Below are positions 36,191 to 48,060 of a stretch of 64,000 nt of DNA, piece by piece. The stretch's first letter is position 1. Every line of letters starts with the position of its first letter. A program made the position numbers and the translations under genes. Origin of the DNA: Atrichornis clamosus. Its lineage: Eukaryota; Chordata; Aves; Passeriformes; Menuridae. Location: positions 1 to 64,000 of the forward strand of contig WBMZ01011735.1 in assembly GCA_013400975.1 (NCBI GenBank), read 5' to 3'. The notes under the pieces are model-generated. The model was not told where the DNA came from, did not search any database, and worked only from the letters and a program-made list of their open reading frames with translations.

Positions 36191-39100
36191 ATTTTTAAAG
36201 TGTGGGTAATTTTAATGAATTAGAAATGTTTTCTCAGCTGAAGTTAAAATCCATATTAAAGTGGGTTGTCAGATAGGCCACAAATAAGTGCAAGTTAAAA
36301 TACTTATTTTTTTAATCACATTTCTGAATATTTTTCTTGGGCAGTGATGGTGGAAGGGTGATAGGGCAGAGATTTATTGGTAGAGTGAACTCAGTGATCC
36401 TCACTTACCTGAGTTCAGAGCCCTGCAGAAGTTAACAGATGCATTCAGTCCTTGGGACCATGAAGGCCAGAGCCTGCTGTTGTGGGTTTGTATTATCCAT
36501 ATGTTTTGGGGGAACCTACTGTCTTTTTCTCTTCCTGTTAAAGCATTTAAAGGAGAAGAGAGCTGAACTCTCACAGGATTGGCTTCTTTGAATAGCAGCA
36601 ATATTCTTGTCTTTAATCACTGCTCAAGGATATTGAGAATTTTGGAGAAAGACAAACATACGTAAAAACGATGAATTTATTAGTAAGAAAAGAAACCACT
36701 GAGTAGGAGTATTCACTCTTAAGTCAGTCATCTCAAGAAGAACAACTGACGGTTTGGGGACAGAATTGTATTGTTGTTATCACAAATCAATAGATGGCAC
36801 AATAAATAGAATTGTTTATTTGATGCTTTTTCTCACTCACTTTACAGAGTAACAGAGAAAGTTTCTTTAGAATCTAGATAATAGGCTTTGCAATAAGGTA
36901 GCCTCAGGAAATGTGTGAGTTAACTGGCCTCTTTTATGTCTGTCATGAATGAAGGAAGAATGGTTGAAAAATCTAATGGAGATAAAATATCTGCTCTGCT
37001 GAAGAAGGAAAATATAAGCATGGGCAATCAAACTGATATATGCTACTTGAATGCTGTGGTTACATGGCACTGCTCACTAGGGAAGGTGGATAGTGAGTAG
37101 TTTCACTGTGACAAGAGGGCTGATTATGCAGGAACTGTCTTGGAGCAGAACAAAAGGCTGCAAACCTCCTTGCTGTGTCACCACCCTCACCAAAGGTGAG
37201 ACCAAAAATCATTCCTGTTTCTCACTGACACATCTAATAAGGTCCTGTTATGTTAGGATGTACTGTATTTCATCCTGAATGTGATTAAAATGTCCTTGTT
37301 AGAGAAAGTACAACTATTTGTTGCCAAGGGTAGCCAGCAAGTTGAGAGATCATACTGTGCTTGCACAGCCACCAGTAAATCTCTTTATTGAGTTTGGATA
37401 TGACAGTTTTTCATTAACTTTATTATTTCCAAGAAAGTTCACACAGGAGGGTTCAAACCTGTTTCTTTCTGTCCCAAAGGCTCCCATTAGCTTATGGGTC
37501 TGGCCTTATTCTTGTGTTTGTCTCCTGTTTACCCCTGCACCAGTTTGGACAGTGAAAGTTATTGGTTTACAGTGCCTTTATAGGCTATTACTATTTTTGT
37601 GATTCTATAGCAACTAAAATCCTTGAAGAGGATGTGGGAATTTTCTGTCCACTTTTTTTGACAAATATTTGTCACTTGGTTTGCCTACTCATTCCCTTGT
37701 TACTGCCTACATAGCCTTCAGTTCTGTCCTGGAAGGATGGAAAACTCACAGAGGCAGGAAAAAACCTACTCATTAGTACTGACATTTAGAAGCTGGGGGT
37801 GTATTACACAATTCAGCAGCTTTGTGGGGAGCAGCTTAAGACATTTCTGCTTCCCTCTGCCCCTCACTCCTGTCCCTGCCCTGTGCTTCATCATTGCTCC
37901 CCAGTTTTACTGATAAGATTGTTAAAAATAGGGGGTTTTGATGCTTCACTTCTGAAAGAGATGGCAAGTAGAGAGAAGCTTACATCTCCCAGGCCAAACC
38001 AGCTCAAGTGTATGGATCCAGGGGTGCAGTAACAAACTGCTTTCTCTGCTCCAGGCTGGACTAGCTGTTCAGGGCCCATTGTGCTAAACCCTGTCCCTAC
38101 ACACGCATATTCCTGCTGATCCCTGATCAAAATGCATGCAGTAACTGCACGTAACCAGGGACAGCACGCTCTCAGATCAGCAGGTGGTGGGTGAAATGGC
38201 CACTCAGGCTGGTTGGATAGTCACTGCGTGCTGACTGCATGCCACCCAGTAGCCAAATGTCCCACTGCTCATGCTGTGGTGCTGATGGTGTTGTTCCATA
38301 GGTAGGCACTAGTTGAAGCCAGGAAAGACATCAGTGATATTGCAAGGATTTCAAAAGGAAACAAGTATGGTGAGAATGATATCTGTCACTCCAGGCGTAG
38401 GTGTGTGGGTGTTATTCTATATGCATGTTCTCAGGCTGAGAGTATTGTTGGCAATTGTATGGCACCCGTGACGGACATACTTATTTTTGTCTGCATCTGA
38501 GTGAGTCTGATGAAGATCCCTCTGTGGTGATGTGTGATGTTAATGTTTGGCAGACTGCAGAGCTCACCAGTTTGGGGCAGGAAAACAAAATTTTTTACGG
38601 AATCGAGTGCAAACTGTGTTGGATTTCTTGGATAGCCCTCCATAAAAAAATGTCATTGTGTGTCTGTGAGGCCATCTCCTTCTGTGTCCACAGCTGCAGG
38701 TGGGTATGTTGCTTTTAGTAGACCTACTTTACCACCTTGTGAGCCAGCCTTCAGCCTCAGCAGCTCACTGCTGTGCCCCTGCTGTGCTCCCTGGCTTGGA
38801 GGGTCTTGCTAGACTTCTTTCTCATTCCTGGGAGAGGCTGAGTAGCTCTCATATCTCTCCACTGAACTTTGGTGTCAGGTTATACCAACTGCACGATGGA
38901 GGATGAAAATGGTCATGGTAGAGCAGAGCATAGCTATAGGACTTCCTCTGGATTGACTTTGAGGTTGAATTCATGGAGATGGCTTGAGCAATTACTGCCC
39001 TTAATTCATGCCACCCGTCTTTTTCCAAAGGCCCTTATCAGTGCCAAGCAGAAATAAATGTGACCATGAGCTGCAGCTTGTAAGCAATGCATAAATTTGA

Positions 39101-42100
39101 AGTCAGTAATTTTATTTCAAGTGAGTGTGTCAGACTGTAAACTCTGGCAGGTAGATATTCCATCTGGCAAGCTCTTCTGCCGCAGTGGCAATATTTGAAA
39201 CAGGATAAAAAGACAACTGAAGGTCAGCAAAACACACTTCATGTTATGAATCAGAAGCTTTTGTTTTGCGGGAGAGGTGGAGGTGGATGAAAAGGTCTTG
39301 AGGTGGCTTGAGTTTTAAACTTGCTTAAAGAGGGTCCTCCTTTTCCAGAGAAGCTGACATTTATATTGATGTCATTTTCCAATAAGATACTGAAGACTAA
39401 GGCCTTTGACCTAGCAAACTGATGGCCTGTCAGTATCCCATGGGAGCCAGTGTTCAAGCAAATCGAGCTTTCAAGATCAGGCAAAAATTGTGAATTTCAG
39501 TGCTCTTGTCAAGACTGCTTCTTAAGTTTTTTACAATTTATGAGGAATTCCAGTCCTTGGGTAAGTTATGCAGCTTCATACCTTTGTATCTGCTGGCATT
39601 CTAAGAGTGCCCTGTGGTTGGTGATGGATTACATTCCCAGAGTGCCCGGGAGACTCATCAGGATGGTGCTGCCTCAGGCTGTGGGCATCAAATCCGGATC
39701 TCTGTTATGCACATTTGGTTTGATTTGATTGGCTATAGGAAGGTTACACACTCATACATGAGACTCTTCCAGGCTCTGTTGGAAAAGTCTTCACAGAATA
39801 TTTCCAGCCAGGCTTTGCTCTGAAAGCTGCTGGCTTTCACAGGTTTATACTGCTTTGGGTCATTTGCCTGTTTAAATATCGCATCCAATGCAATGCTGTA
39901 AACAAGGGAACAAACAGCTACATAGCTATGATTCCCAGGAGAGAATGATCTGTTAAAAGGGAAAAGTGCTTGTTTTGTCACAGCTGAATTACTAATGTTC
40001 CTATAAATTGCTTCTTTGGGGTTGTGTAACGTGTTTGGCAATGTGGCAATAAGAGATGTTGAAATGGGGAACAGACTTAGAGGAGTAAAGTGGAAGGAAG
40101 CCAAGCCAAAATACACAGTGAGCCTTTTCCAAAGACAGGTCAGCAATGATCCAAGTGTATTCCCACAAAATGGAAGTTCAGAAGGGAACTGTAAGCAGTG
40201 GAAAATATTGCATGCTCAACTTATGTTACGGACTTCAGTCACTCTGAGTTCACTGCAGAAAAAAAACGTTTCTAGAGCTTAAAGTCCTTTCTTATTCATT
40301 TTTCCCCCTTTTTTTTCCTCCTATATTCAAATATTTTTGTATTAGGTAAGCTAAAACTAGAAGATAAAAATTAAGTGTTTTTCTAACACAGGAAACCTTA
40401 ACAATAAAAATACTTCAGAACTTTTCGCTATAGCATTTGCCAGAATAATACATTCATTTTTCCTTAGGAGTAAGGCAGCTCAAAGGGGAAAAGTTTTATG
40501 AAGTATGTTTCCACTTGGCATCCATCTTTGTTTTAGGCTTGAAAATTACTTGCTGCCTTGCTGCTTTCTACTGTCTGTGCTGATATAGTCACTGTTCCTC
40601 TCAAAAAAAGCAACTGCCCAGACAGGGGCAAGAGCAGAGGCATTATCTCTGCAAGTGGCAGTGGGGGAATGCCCTGGCCTGAATTCACTGTGTGTTCTCA
40701 GCTGAACCCTTTCACTGGGGAGCATCGTGCAAACAGTAAGACAGCCTAAGTATGGTTCTTACACTCACAACTCAGACTGGCTGTTCCCATGTACATTGGC
40801 CTCATAGCTGCTGTTTCTATTTCAGACTTGGAGAAGTGGGTATGCACCCCAAAAAGCTCAATCACTACATTAGATGTTCACACTGGTCTAATAAAAACTA
40901 TTACAGCCTTGCCTCTTCTTATTATAACTTGCTGGTTTAAGATGGGCTACCTCTTGTCAGCCAGCCAACCACCTGGTGATAATCTTTCAGCAGAAGGTGG
41001 GTTGGATGCGTTTGTTTTATGTGTGTGTATACACATGGCCTGTCATCTTTATTTGGAGTCCTTCAGTGTCCTAGTGGCTACACATTATCCCAGCTAGGGG
41101 ACAGTATCAGTGATCACTTAGACTGATGCCCTGTGCTTGCACACTCCTATGTTTGCTGCGAGTAGGCCCCCATGAAGAAGACACTGTCATGCTTTTTAAT
41201 ACTTAGCTTGTCTTTGTTTGTAGAACTACTGTTTGCAGTGTGTATATCTGGAACCAGTGTGTCGGTATCTAATCATAAACTAGATGCAACCTGTGTTTTT
41301 CTTCTGTTTGGAGACAGACAGAAACCATTAGGAAAGATCAGAGAACAGCCTGCTCTACAGCTCTGACACTACAAAGAGAAAAGACAACCTAGTAGTACTA
41401 ACAGCATCAAATTTCTGGCACTGATTACACTCCTAAGTCAAACGTTATTATGGAGAGAGACAGAGATGCTTCCTTCATTGAGAAGGGGATATATAGCAAG
41501 AGTGTAATTTAGATAAACTGGCCGAATCTAAGGAGGTGCATCTATCTCTCACTCTCACTATTACCTACAGAGAACCTGACTTATTGTAGGCATCAGCAAT
41601 TAGGTCATATGAATATCCACCTCTGCCTCAGCTTCTCAGTTAATAAGGAAATGCTGTCTCACGCTTGTTCATGGGATTTTATTACTCTCTTCAGAAAGCA
41701 GACTAGATATCTTTGTGGGTTGTCCCTACTCCTGTTCTCACAAAAAGAAATAGCTCAATAAGCCTTCTGCCCTTTCTGACATCTGTAGCTGGTCAGGTTG
41801 CCCATCTTTTTTCTTATCCCCATGATCAATTATTGAGTTGTCCCAGACAGACCACTGCATGTTATACACTTATTGTCTCCAGCCTGGAAGCTTCTGCACT
41901 TACTTTATATTGAAATAGAATTAAAGGAGGGGAAGAATCATCTTCCTGATCTGAACAATCCTGGACATTCAGGTGATTTGAAACTTGAGGCAGGGAAATT
42001 CCCTCTGTAGGTCAGTTGTATCGAAGTGGTCAGCACTGTTGGTGCTCAGGTCCCTGTGCTGCTACCAAGGGAGATCTGAGATCAAACTCAGTCTCCTTGT

Positions 42101-42106
42101 TCATAA
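36191..42106. other. Intergenic, no gene seen
   Basis: No gene or repeat family recognised. The longest frame (137 codons, minus strand, 39,733-40,146) lacks any domain signature and is interleaved with other frames. Confidence 0.55.
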
Positions 42107-42111
42107 AGGCC

Positions 42112-42499
42112 TGTACGATCCGAAGGTATGCGCAGGTTAACCAGAGGCTAGGCCATGGACTTATGCATAAGAGAGGTTTATTTGCAGAGCTGGTACAACA
42201 GCGAGGTTTCCTGTGTCGGTGTAGAAGAGGGGAGCTCCACCCCTCGGGCCCTTCAGCCCTATATCCCAGAGGACTGGGCATGCACAGTTGGCTGCCCTCT
42301 TCCTCTTCTCTAATGGGAATGGTACTTGTTTACATTGTTTACACTTGTTTACCCCTGGGAACAGCAGTCGGTGAGATTTCTCACTGTTTCTATTTGTCAC
42401 ATTTCCTCCATAGCAAAGTGGGGTCTTTGAGCCAGAAACAGCCTCATCCTAATCCTCCTCGATTAGGTCTTCCAGTGAGGTTTCTCATGGCCCCTAACA
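42112..42499 (-). mobile_element. Solo LTR of an endogenous retrovirus-like element, copy A (388 bp)
   Basis: On the minus strand the element begins TGTTAGGGG and ends TCGTACA, as LTRs do (TG...CA). It is flanked by a perfect 5-bp duplication, AGGCC (42107-42111 and 42500-42504). Inside, in minus-strand order, are a TATA-like GATATAG near 42,260-42,266 and an AATAAA signal at 42177-42182 about 80 bases downstream, the layout of a U3-R-U5 LTR. No internal retroviral sequence lies beside it, so it is a solo LTR left by recombination. A related copy lies at 47,673. A 5-bp duplication suggests a class III (ERV-L-like) integrase, but other groups also give 5 bp. Confidence 0.9.
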
Positions 42500-42504
42500 A
42501 GGCC

Positions 42505-43889
42505 TAAATAACTGGGCATATAACAACTGCCGATTTCATCCTGCCAGAGCATTAATAGAGCTCTTTCCCACCCTGCCCTTTAGAGGGTATTTTACAACTC
42601 TACTCTGTGGGCTTTTTCCTTGTGGAATTAGGTGTGTGAAGCCCCGTTGTTTGGGTGCCTCCTCAGCATGCTGAGGATGCGGGAACCATGATTCCTTGCT
42701 CTGTCATATTCTTTCCAGCTGCTGCCACAAGGAACTTGTTCTTAGCCTTGGTAGAAAGCTTCCCTTCTCCCAGCTGTGGGAATTAATCTTTTTACTGATG
42801 TAGCTGGTTTACAGTTACAGGATTCTATACCTCTTGGCTATGCTGTTTTTTAACTGTTACTTTAAAATATGCTTTCAAAAGACATGTTGCTAGTGTTTAC
42901 TGTGTGATGTGACCATGGAGATTAGAGGTATGTTTTTCTGAAAGAGATATATTAAGAAAAGCTCATTATTTGACTATTTAAATTACATACACTGGGACTC
43001 CAGCTCCTGTGGAGAGCAACTTCCCAGCTGCAATGCTGAGTCCATCATCCTACCACCTCTGCCAAGGAGAGAGGTGAGCTGGCCTTCTTAGAGCTCACGG
43101 AGAAATGAACTAGCTGTGTGTTGGAAAATCCAGATTATTTGAAAAGCAAAATGTCCAGTGAGGGTGGAAAGCCTGAAATTACATTTCACAGAATGGCAAG
43201 TGAAGAAAAGCATTAATTCAGATTTGTTTTTATGGTGTTGATTAAAATATTTTGGAGAAGTATGTTGTACAGAGTAGGAATATTTCCTTCTAGCTCAGGG
43301 CAAAACAAGACTGTGTTCCCTCTCCTGTTGCAGAGCCTCATGGTATTTACAGTTTCACAGTCTCAGGCTTCAGTTCTGTATAACATTGCTGCCCGGCTGA
43401 CCTGCATTTCTTTTGCTAACCTATAATCAAAATTCCCATGAAAGGCAGCATCGATCTAACCCCAGTTTCTGGTAAAATGCTTTGGAGTAAAATGGGAGCT
43501 AGTGCTTCAAGCTGCAGCTCCCCAAAACAGAAAGAGCAAACAGTTTAATTCAAAACCTCAGAGATATATGCTATAAGTCATCTTACCTATTATTTTTTTT
43601 TTAAATTTTATCAAAGATAAAAGAAAAAAAAATAGAGGAAGTTAACCGCTTTTGCTTTTATGATTTGAGGAAGAACTTCAAAAAGTAGCAGCTTCCTGAA
43701 ATCGTTTTTATAGACCTTAAAATAAAAATCACCCAACAGATTTCAGAGTAAAAAAAATCGCAACTCACAGGTGTACCTGAGTTTGTATAATATGGAAAAA
43801 CAATTAAGTTATGCTCTCTCATGTTAAAATCTGAAATGAATAAAAACTAGTTAAATGTCTATTCAACTTTGCCTTTTTTTTGTCTGCAG
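42505..43889. other. Intergenic, no gene seen
   Basis: AT-rich, with A/T runs near 43,590-43,635. No gene or retroviral internal region is seen, which supports the solo state of the preceding LTR. Confidence 0.55.
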
Positions 43890-44001
43890 ATCCCCCCTCT
43901 GGTAACACACACAGCTCATGAAATACAGATTATGTGTAGTGGGTGTTCATGTGGAAAACCTGTATGGCTAAAGCATCCCGACAAACCGCAGTTCCTGCTG
44001 G
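43890..44001 (+). other. Candidate internal exon of an unknown transcript (112 bp)
   Basis: A good acceptor, a T-rich tract ending TTTTTTTTGTCTGCAG, precedes position 43,890. A good donor, G|GTGAGT, follows 44,001. Only one of the three forward phases is open through the exon, and it starts on a codon boundary. It would encode about 37 residues with a CSGCSCG cysteine cluster and no family I recognise. It could be a lncRNA exon, an alternative 5' exon of a gene beyond the right edge (the human neighbour transcribed in this direction is ANKRD28), or chance. Confidence 0.3.
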
Positions 44002-45239
44002 GTGAGTTAAGAGTCTGTCTTGAGGGAATGAGGGATTCAAAACTCCCCATGCAGGTGAGTGTAAATCTCTTCCTCCTTTCATGTTTTAGCTTTGCTGGTG
44101 GTTTTAATTCCCAATTACAAGCATTCATTGGAATGAAATGAGAGTCTCAAGGTGCTGCCGCACAGTTCATTAACCCCAGGGTTTTTGATGGACTCTTTCC
44201 TTGCTGTGGTTTTTATGGTTAGCTCTGTTCCCTGGAGTGATCCTGAACCTGCTGCCAGTCTCACCTGCATCTGCGGCATAAAGGGAAAGTGCAGCCTGTG
44301 TCAGTTTGCAGAGGGAGCAATATCTCATGGCTTTTGAGTTGTGCTCTAATGCCCAAAGGGGTTTTTCTTGCATCACTGTCTCCTGTACTAAGCAATTTTC
44401 CAAAGTAAGAACTCTGAGCACATTAAACTGGAGATTTTTATTTGCTTTTTCAGTATAGTAAAGAGTTGAAAGTGTTTCTGCATTATGTAATTATATAATT
44501 CAGTGTTGGTTTTTTGGTTTTTTTTTTTTAAAGGTAGAAAATAGAACCCTGACTGCTGGGGTGAATTTATCCCTTAAAGATTAGTACAGGCTATAAGAAG
44601 GAGATGGGATGATGATGATTTGTTAAAATTAGTCTCCCCCTGAGCTTCTGGCAAAGGATTGCAGCAGGCTTCAATAATGTAGTAAAAATGTATTTGTAAT
44701 GTAGATACACGTGGCTGAGGTTAACTGCCTCTGTTGGATTTTCCAAAGGAAAAAAAAAATCCCTTTTGCTTCAGCAAGCTATGAAGGTCATCTTAAGGAT
44801 GAAGGCCAAAACAGGTATTTCAGCTTGATCAACCGATCCTTTGGGAAATAGCTGTCTTCCAGAGCCAATAAAATATTGCCACAAGCACCTTGAATGTCTA
44901 CAGAAGATAAAACCCAAATCTGGTCTGGGATGCTGAGGTGTAGTTGCCTGCAGTCAGCTGGCCTCATGTCTTTGCTACTGTAGGCTGTAAAACACAAACA
45001 TCTGGCCAGTATAGGTAGACATGAAACAGTTCTGCTGCCGGGACTGCTCTGTGGTTTGTGGGCTCGTGCCTGACCTGGTGAGGAGGTGTATTACCTCACT
45101 GTGCTGGGCAGCCAGGTACTGTCAAAAATTACAAACTTCAACCCGTATAAGGCTTTTAACAATTCACAAAAATGGCTTTGCGTCTTGCTCAGAATGGTTG
45201 AAATTGCCTCAGTGCATTTTAACACTTCCAAGGCATAAA
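44002..45239. other. Intergenic, no gene seen
   Basis: No gene recognised. A short T-run lies near 44,511-44,530. Confidence 0.5.
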
Positions 45240-45490
45240 ACGCCTGGCAGCCAGTGCCGTGTGGCACTGCCAGGTCCCACGGCTGTAGAGGGAGGGACCC
45301 CTCAACACTGCCCTGGGGTTCCCTTAGCACGGTCTGGCAGGCTGAGCTGCTCCTTGGTTGGCTCACCTGTGGCGAGTCCCCGTGGCTGCCCGGAGCCCAC
45401 CTGCCTGGCAACGTGGAGCCACGGCCAGGGCAGTTTGCCCACGAACCCGCGGGCATGGGGCCGTCTGAGGATGGGCAGCACAGCTCTGCA
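45240..45490. other. Local GC- and CpG-richer patch with a hairpin
   Basis: About 250 bases clearly richer in GC and CpG than the surroundings. At its left end CAGTGCC and GGCACTG pair around a GTGT loop, with outer CTGG/CCAG pairing across a bulge (about 45,243-45,272). Long chance frames run through it on both strands (up to 178 codons, plus strand) because stop codons are rare in GC-rich DNA. It could be a small orphan CpG cluster. No promoter element is seen. Confidence 0.4.
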
Positions 45491-46456
45491 TAAAGCCCGT
45501 CCTATGGGGCAGGGATGCCATATATGGTTGCTAGCAACCACTTTACATGCCAAATAAAATTCCTCAGCAGCAGAAAACAGAAAGTTATGACAGCAGGCGA
45601 GCTATAGATCTAAATATATACAGGACTATGTACTTCGTCAGCCTCGTGTAGGGCTTGTGGAGTGAAGTTTTAGAGTTGTGAGGTGTGTCTTTTAGCTGAA
45701 ATAAGAGGCAAACTTGTTCTCTGTGCAAGGCTTCTATTTTTGGAGGGCAATCATTCATTTAATTTAAAAATATTTAGCTTTGTTCCATGTTTTGCTCTGT
45801 GGAAATGGCTCAGCAATCTGAGCATTATTCATCCAAACCTCCCCAGAGGTAAAACTTGCTAACTATGAAGGTCCAAGGCTTTGCTCTGCACAGAGGAAGC
45901 TGTGTTTGTGCTACTGAAGGCAGTAACGCTATACACTTGCACATCTGCTGAGCATCTAGTCCACAGGTATTTGCAATAAGGTGGCAGTGATATTTCTTTC
46001 ATAGAAGAAGGTTGCTGGGGTTTTTTTTTCCCTCTTCATATAATCCAAGATATAGACTACAAGATCTGCTTCTCATTCTCTGTGTCTGAGTCCATGCTCA
46101 CATCAGAGCTGTCTGTGAAGGTAACCAGAGAACAGGGCTTCTGAACAATAAAGCTAATATTTTACAAAAGGACATATCAGGCAATGTAAACTGCCCTCAC
46201 AAGGAAAGTTTACATGTCTGAAATGTCTAATGCTTTTTTTAAACTTCTGCCTCCCCATATACTGCCAACTTTCTCCAAGACAATCAAGCTTCCTAAGACA
46301 TCCTTTCCGACTGTAAATTATTCTTACATATCTAGCCAGGAGACAGACTATGTAGTTGCTGGCCTGTCTCAAATGGATATGGCAGGTAATTATTAGCCTC
46401 TGTAAACAATTCACAATCAGCTAAAATTTTTTTGTTTAATTGTATGCATGACTAAA
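45491..46456. other. Intergenic, no gene seen
   Basis: No gene or repeat recognised apart from short A/T-rich runs. Confidence 0.5.
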
Positions 46457-46536
46457 GAATACATTAAAATTTAATCTGCAGTTTCGCTAAACAAATGAAT
46501 ACATTAAACTCTCTTCTGCAATTTCATAAGCAGCGG
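46457..46536. repeat. Imperfect tandem duplication, 40-bp period
   Basis: GAATACATTAAA starts both units (46457 and 46497). TCTGCAGTTTC and TCTGCAATTTC fall at equivalent positions. The units have diverged by scattered substitutions. Confidence 0.5.
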
Positions 46537-47667
46537 AGGGGCTAACATTCAATACATGGTGAGTTATTCCAAATCCTCTAATCCTGGAGTTAGTGAAGAA
46601 CTCTATTTTCCTTTATTTCCTATATCCTGCTCCTTCTAGACCTGCACAAAACATCACACCCCAAGGTGATCATGATTGTGCTCTACTGGGAAGCAATACT
46701 AAAAGAGTGTGCTAGATTTTCTTAGTTCCACCTGCGTTCACTGCCATTCTCAGATATAATTTTCCTCCTCCTTTGGCTCACTCTGCCTCTCCACTGAGGA
46801 TTATAGAGTTCCTCTAGAAATTAGCCCATACTGCAGCTGCCAGAGAAATGCTCTTTCTCTCAAGATTCAGGGTTTGCTTTTTTTTTAGAATGTAATATTA
46901 TGTGCATGCCTGGGGACTCACAAAAACCTGAGGCCTCTCATTATATGTAGCTCTGCTCCTGTCACAGATGCACATAATTTAAATGCTGGCTATGTGTTTT
47001 TAAGTCTCATGCAACCTCCAGAGCCGCACTGACTTTCACCTGAATCTCATCTGGTTTAGGTGTGGGGTTTTCTTCTGCAACACCTCTTTGGCTCAAGTAA
47101 TTGTTTAGTTTGTTCTGAAAAGCTGCTCCAATTCCCACCGTACTTTTGGAAGCTAAAACCCAGCACCATGCAGGAGTTAAAATACAGAGGCCTGTGTTGT
47201 ATCCAGGACCAGGCAACTCACAGAAGCAGCTTCATAAGAGACAGAGGCCTCTAGGATGAGGGCTATGTTTTTGATACTATATATGTGTATAGGCCTATAC
47301 CTTACTGCTTTTCTTTGTCTCACTTTTTCTCATTGCATTTGCAAGAACTTACAATACTCTTGTTTTTAGCAATAGTATCCTATTTCTAAGACTTTTATTA
47401 TACAGGATTTCAAAAGGTGATAGTCCTGGGTGTGCTGCCTTTCAGGCTAATACTCCCTACCTATGCAAACTTATCAGGTTTTTAAAAAGTTATTTAAACA
47501 ATATTGACACTGTTTTTCATAAGACAGCTTAATTATAATTCCCTGCTTATGAAGTAATATCCTTTAAATCACAAGCTATTGCAAAACATAACAATCAAAT
47601 TGTGAGCCAATGTATGACATTATGCTCAGCTAGTTTGTCATTGGTATTAAATATAGAATTTATGCAT
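46537..47667. other. Intergenic, no gene seen
   Basis: No gene recognised. No retroviral coding sequence precedes the LTR at 47,673. Confidence 0.5.
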
Positions 47668-47672
47668 GAGAT

Positions 47673-48055
47673 TGTATGATTCTAAGATAAGCACAGGTTA
47701 AACAGAGGCTAGCCATGGCCTTCATGCAAGAAAGAGGTTTATTCTCAGAGCTGGCACACAGTGAGGTTTCCCTGTCGGTGCAGGAGAGGGAAGCCCCACC
47801 CTCTGGCCCTGCCAGCCCTGTATACGCAGGGCGCCCGGGCATGCACACCTGGGTCCCTGTTCCCTATCTCCAATGAGAATGGAATGTATTTACACATTCC
47901 AGCTGTGGGAACCGTTAGCCATGAGGCTTCCCACCATGAGGCTTCCACCTATTTGTCACAATCTCTATGCAGGCAAAATGGAGACTTGAGCATAGACAGC
48001 CTTATCCTAATCCTCCTCGAGTAGGTCTTCCGGCAAACTCACATGGTCACTAACA
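47673..48055 (-). mobile_element. Solo LTR, copy B of the same family (383 bp)
   Basis: Alignable along its whole length with copy A at 42,112. On the minus strand it starts TGTTAGTGACC and ends AATCATACA. It has its own perfect 5-bp target duplication, GAGAT (47668-47672 and 48056-48060). The AATAAA signal is at 47738-47743 and a TATA-like GCGTATAC at about 47,821-47,828. It differs from A by a 15-bp tandem duplication of a CATGAGGCTTCC unit near 47,920-47,951 and by the sequence around 47,885-47,910. The different duplications show that A and B are independent insertions and not the two ends of one provirus. Confidence 0.9.
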
Positions 48056-48060
48056 GAGAT

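Noticed and set aside
42016..42507. 163-codon plus-strand frame
   Set aside because: Most of it lies antisense within the solo LTR at 42,112-42,499. It is not a gene.
45021..45557. Longest plus-strand frame in the desert (178 codons)
   Set aside because: It runs through a GC-richer patch where stops are rare, overlaps minus-strand frames of similar length, and has no domain, Kozak or splice context.
42112..48055. The two LTRs as ends of one provirus
   Set aside because: Their flanking duplications differ (AGGCC and GAGAT), each LTR has its own matched pair, and the 5.2 kb between them has no retroviral coding sequence.
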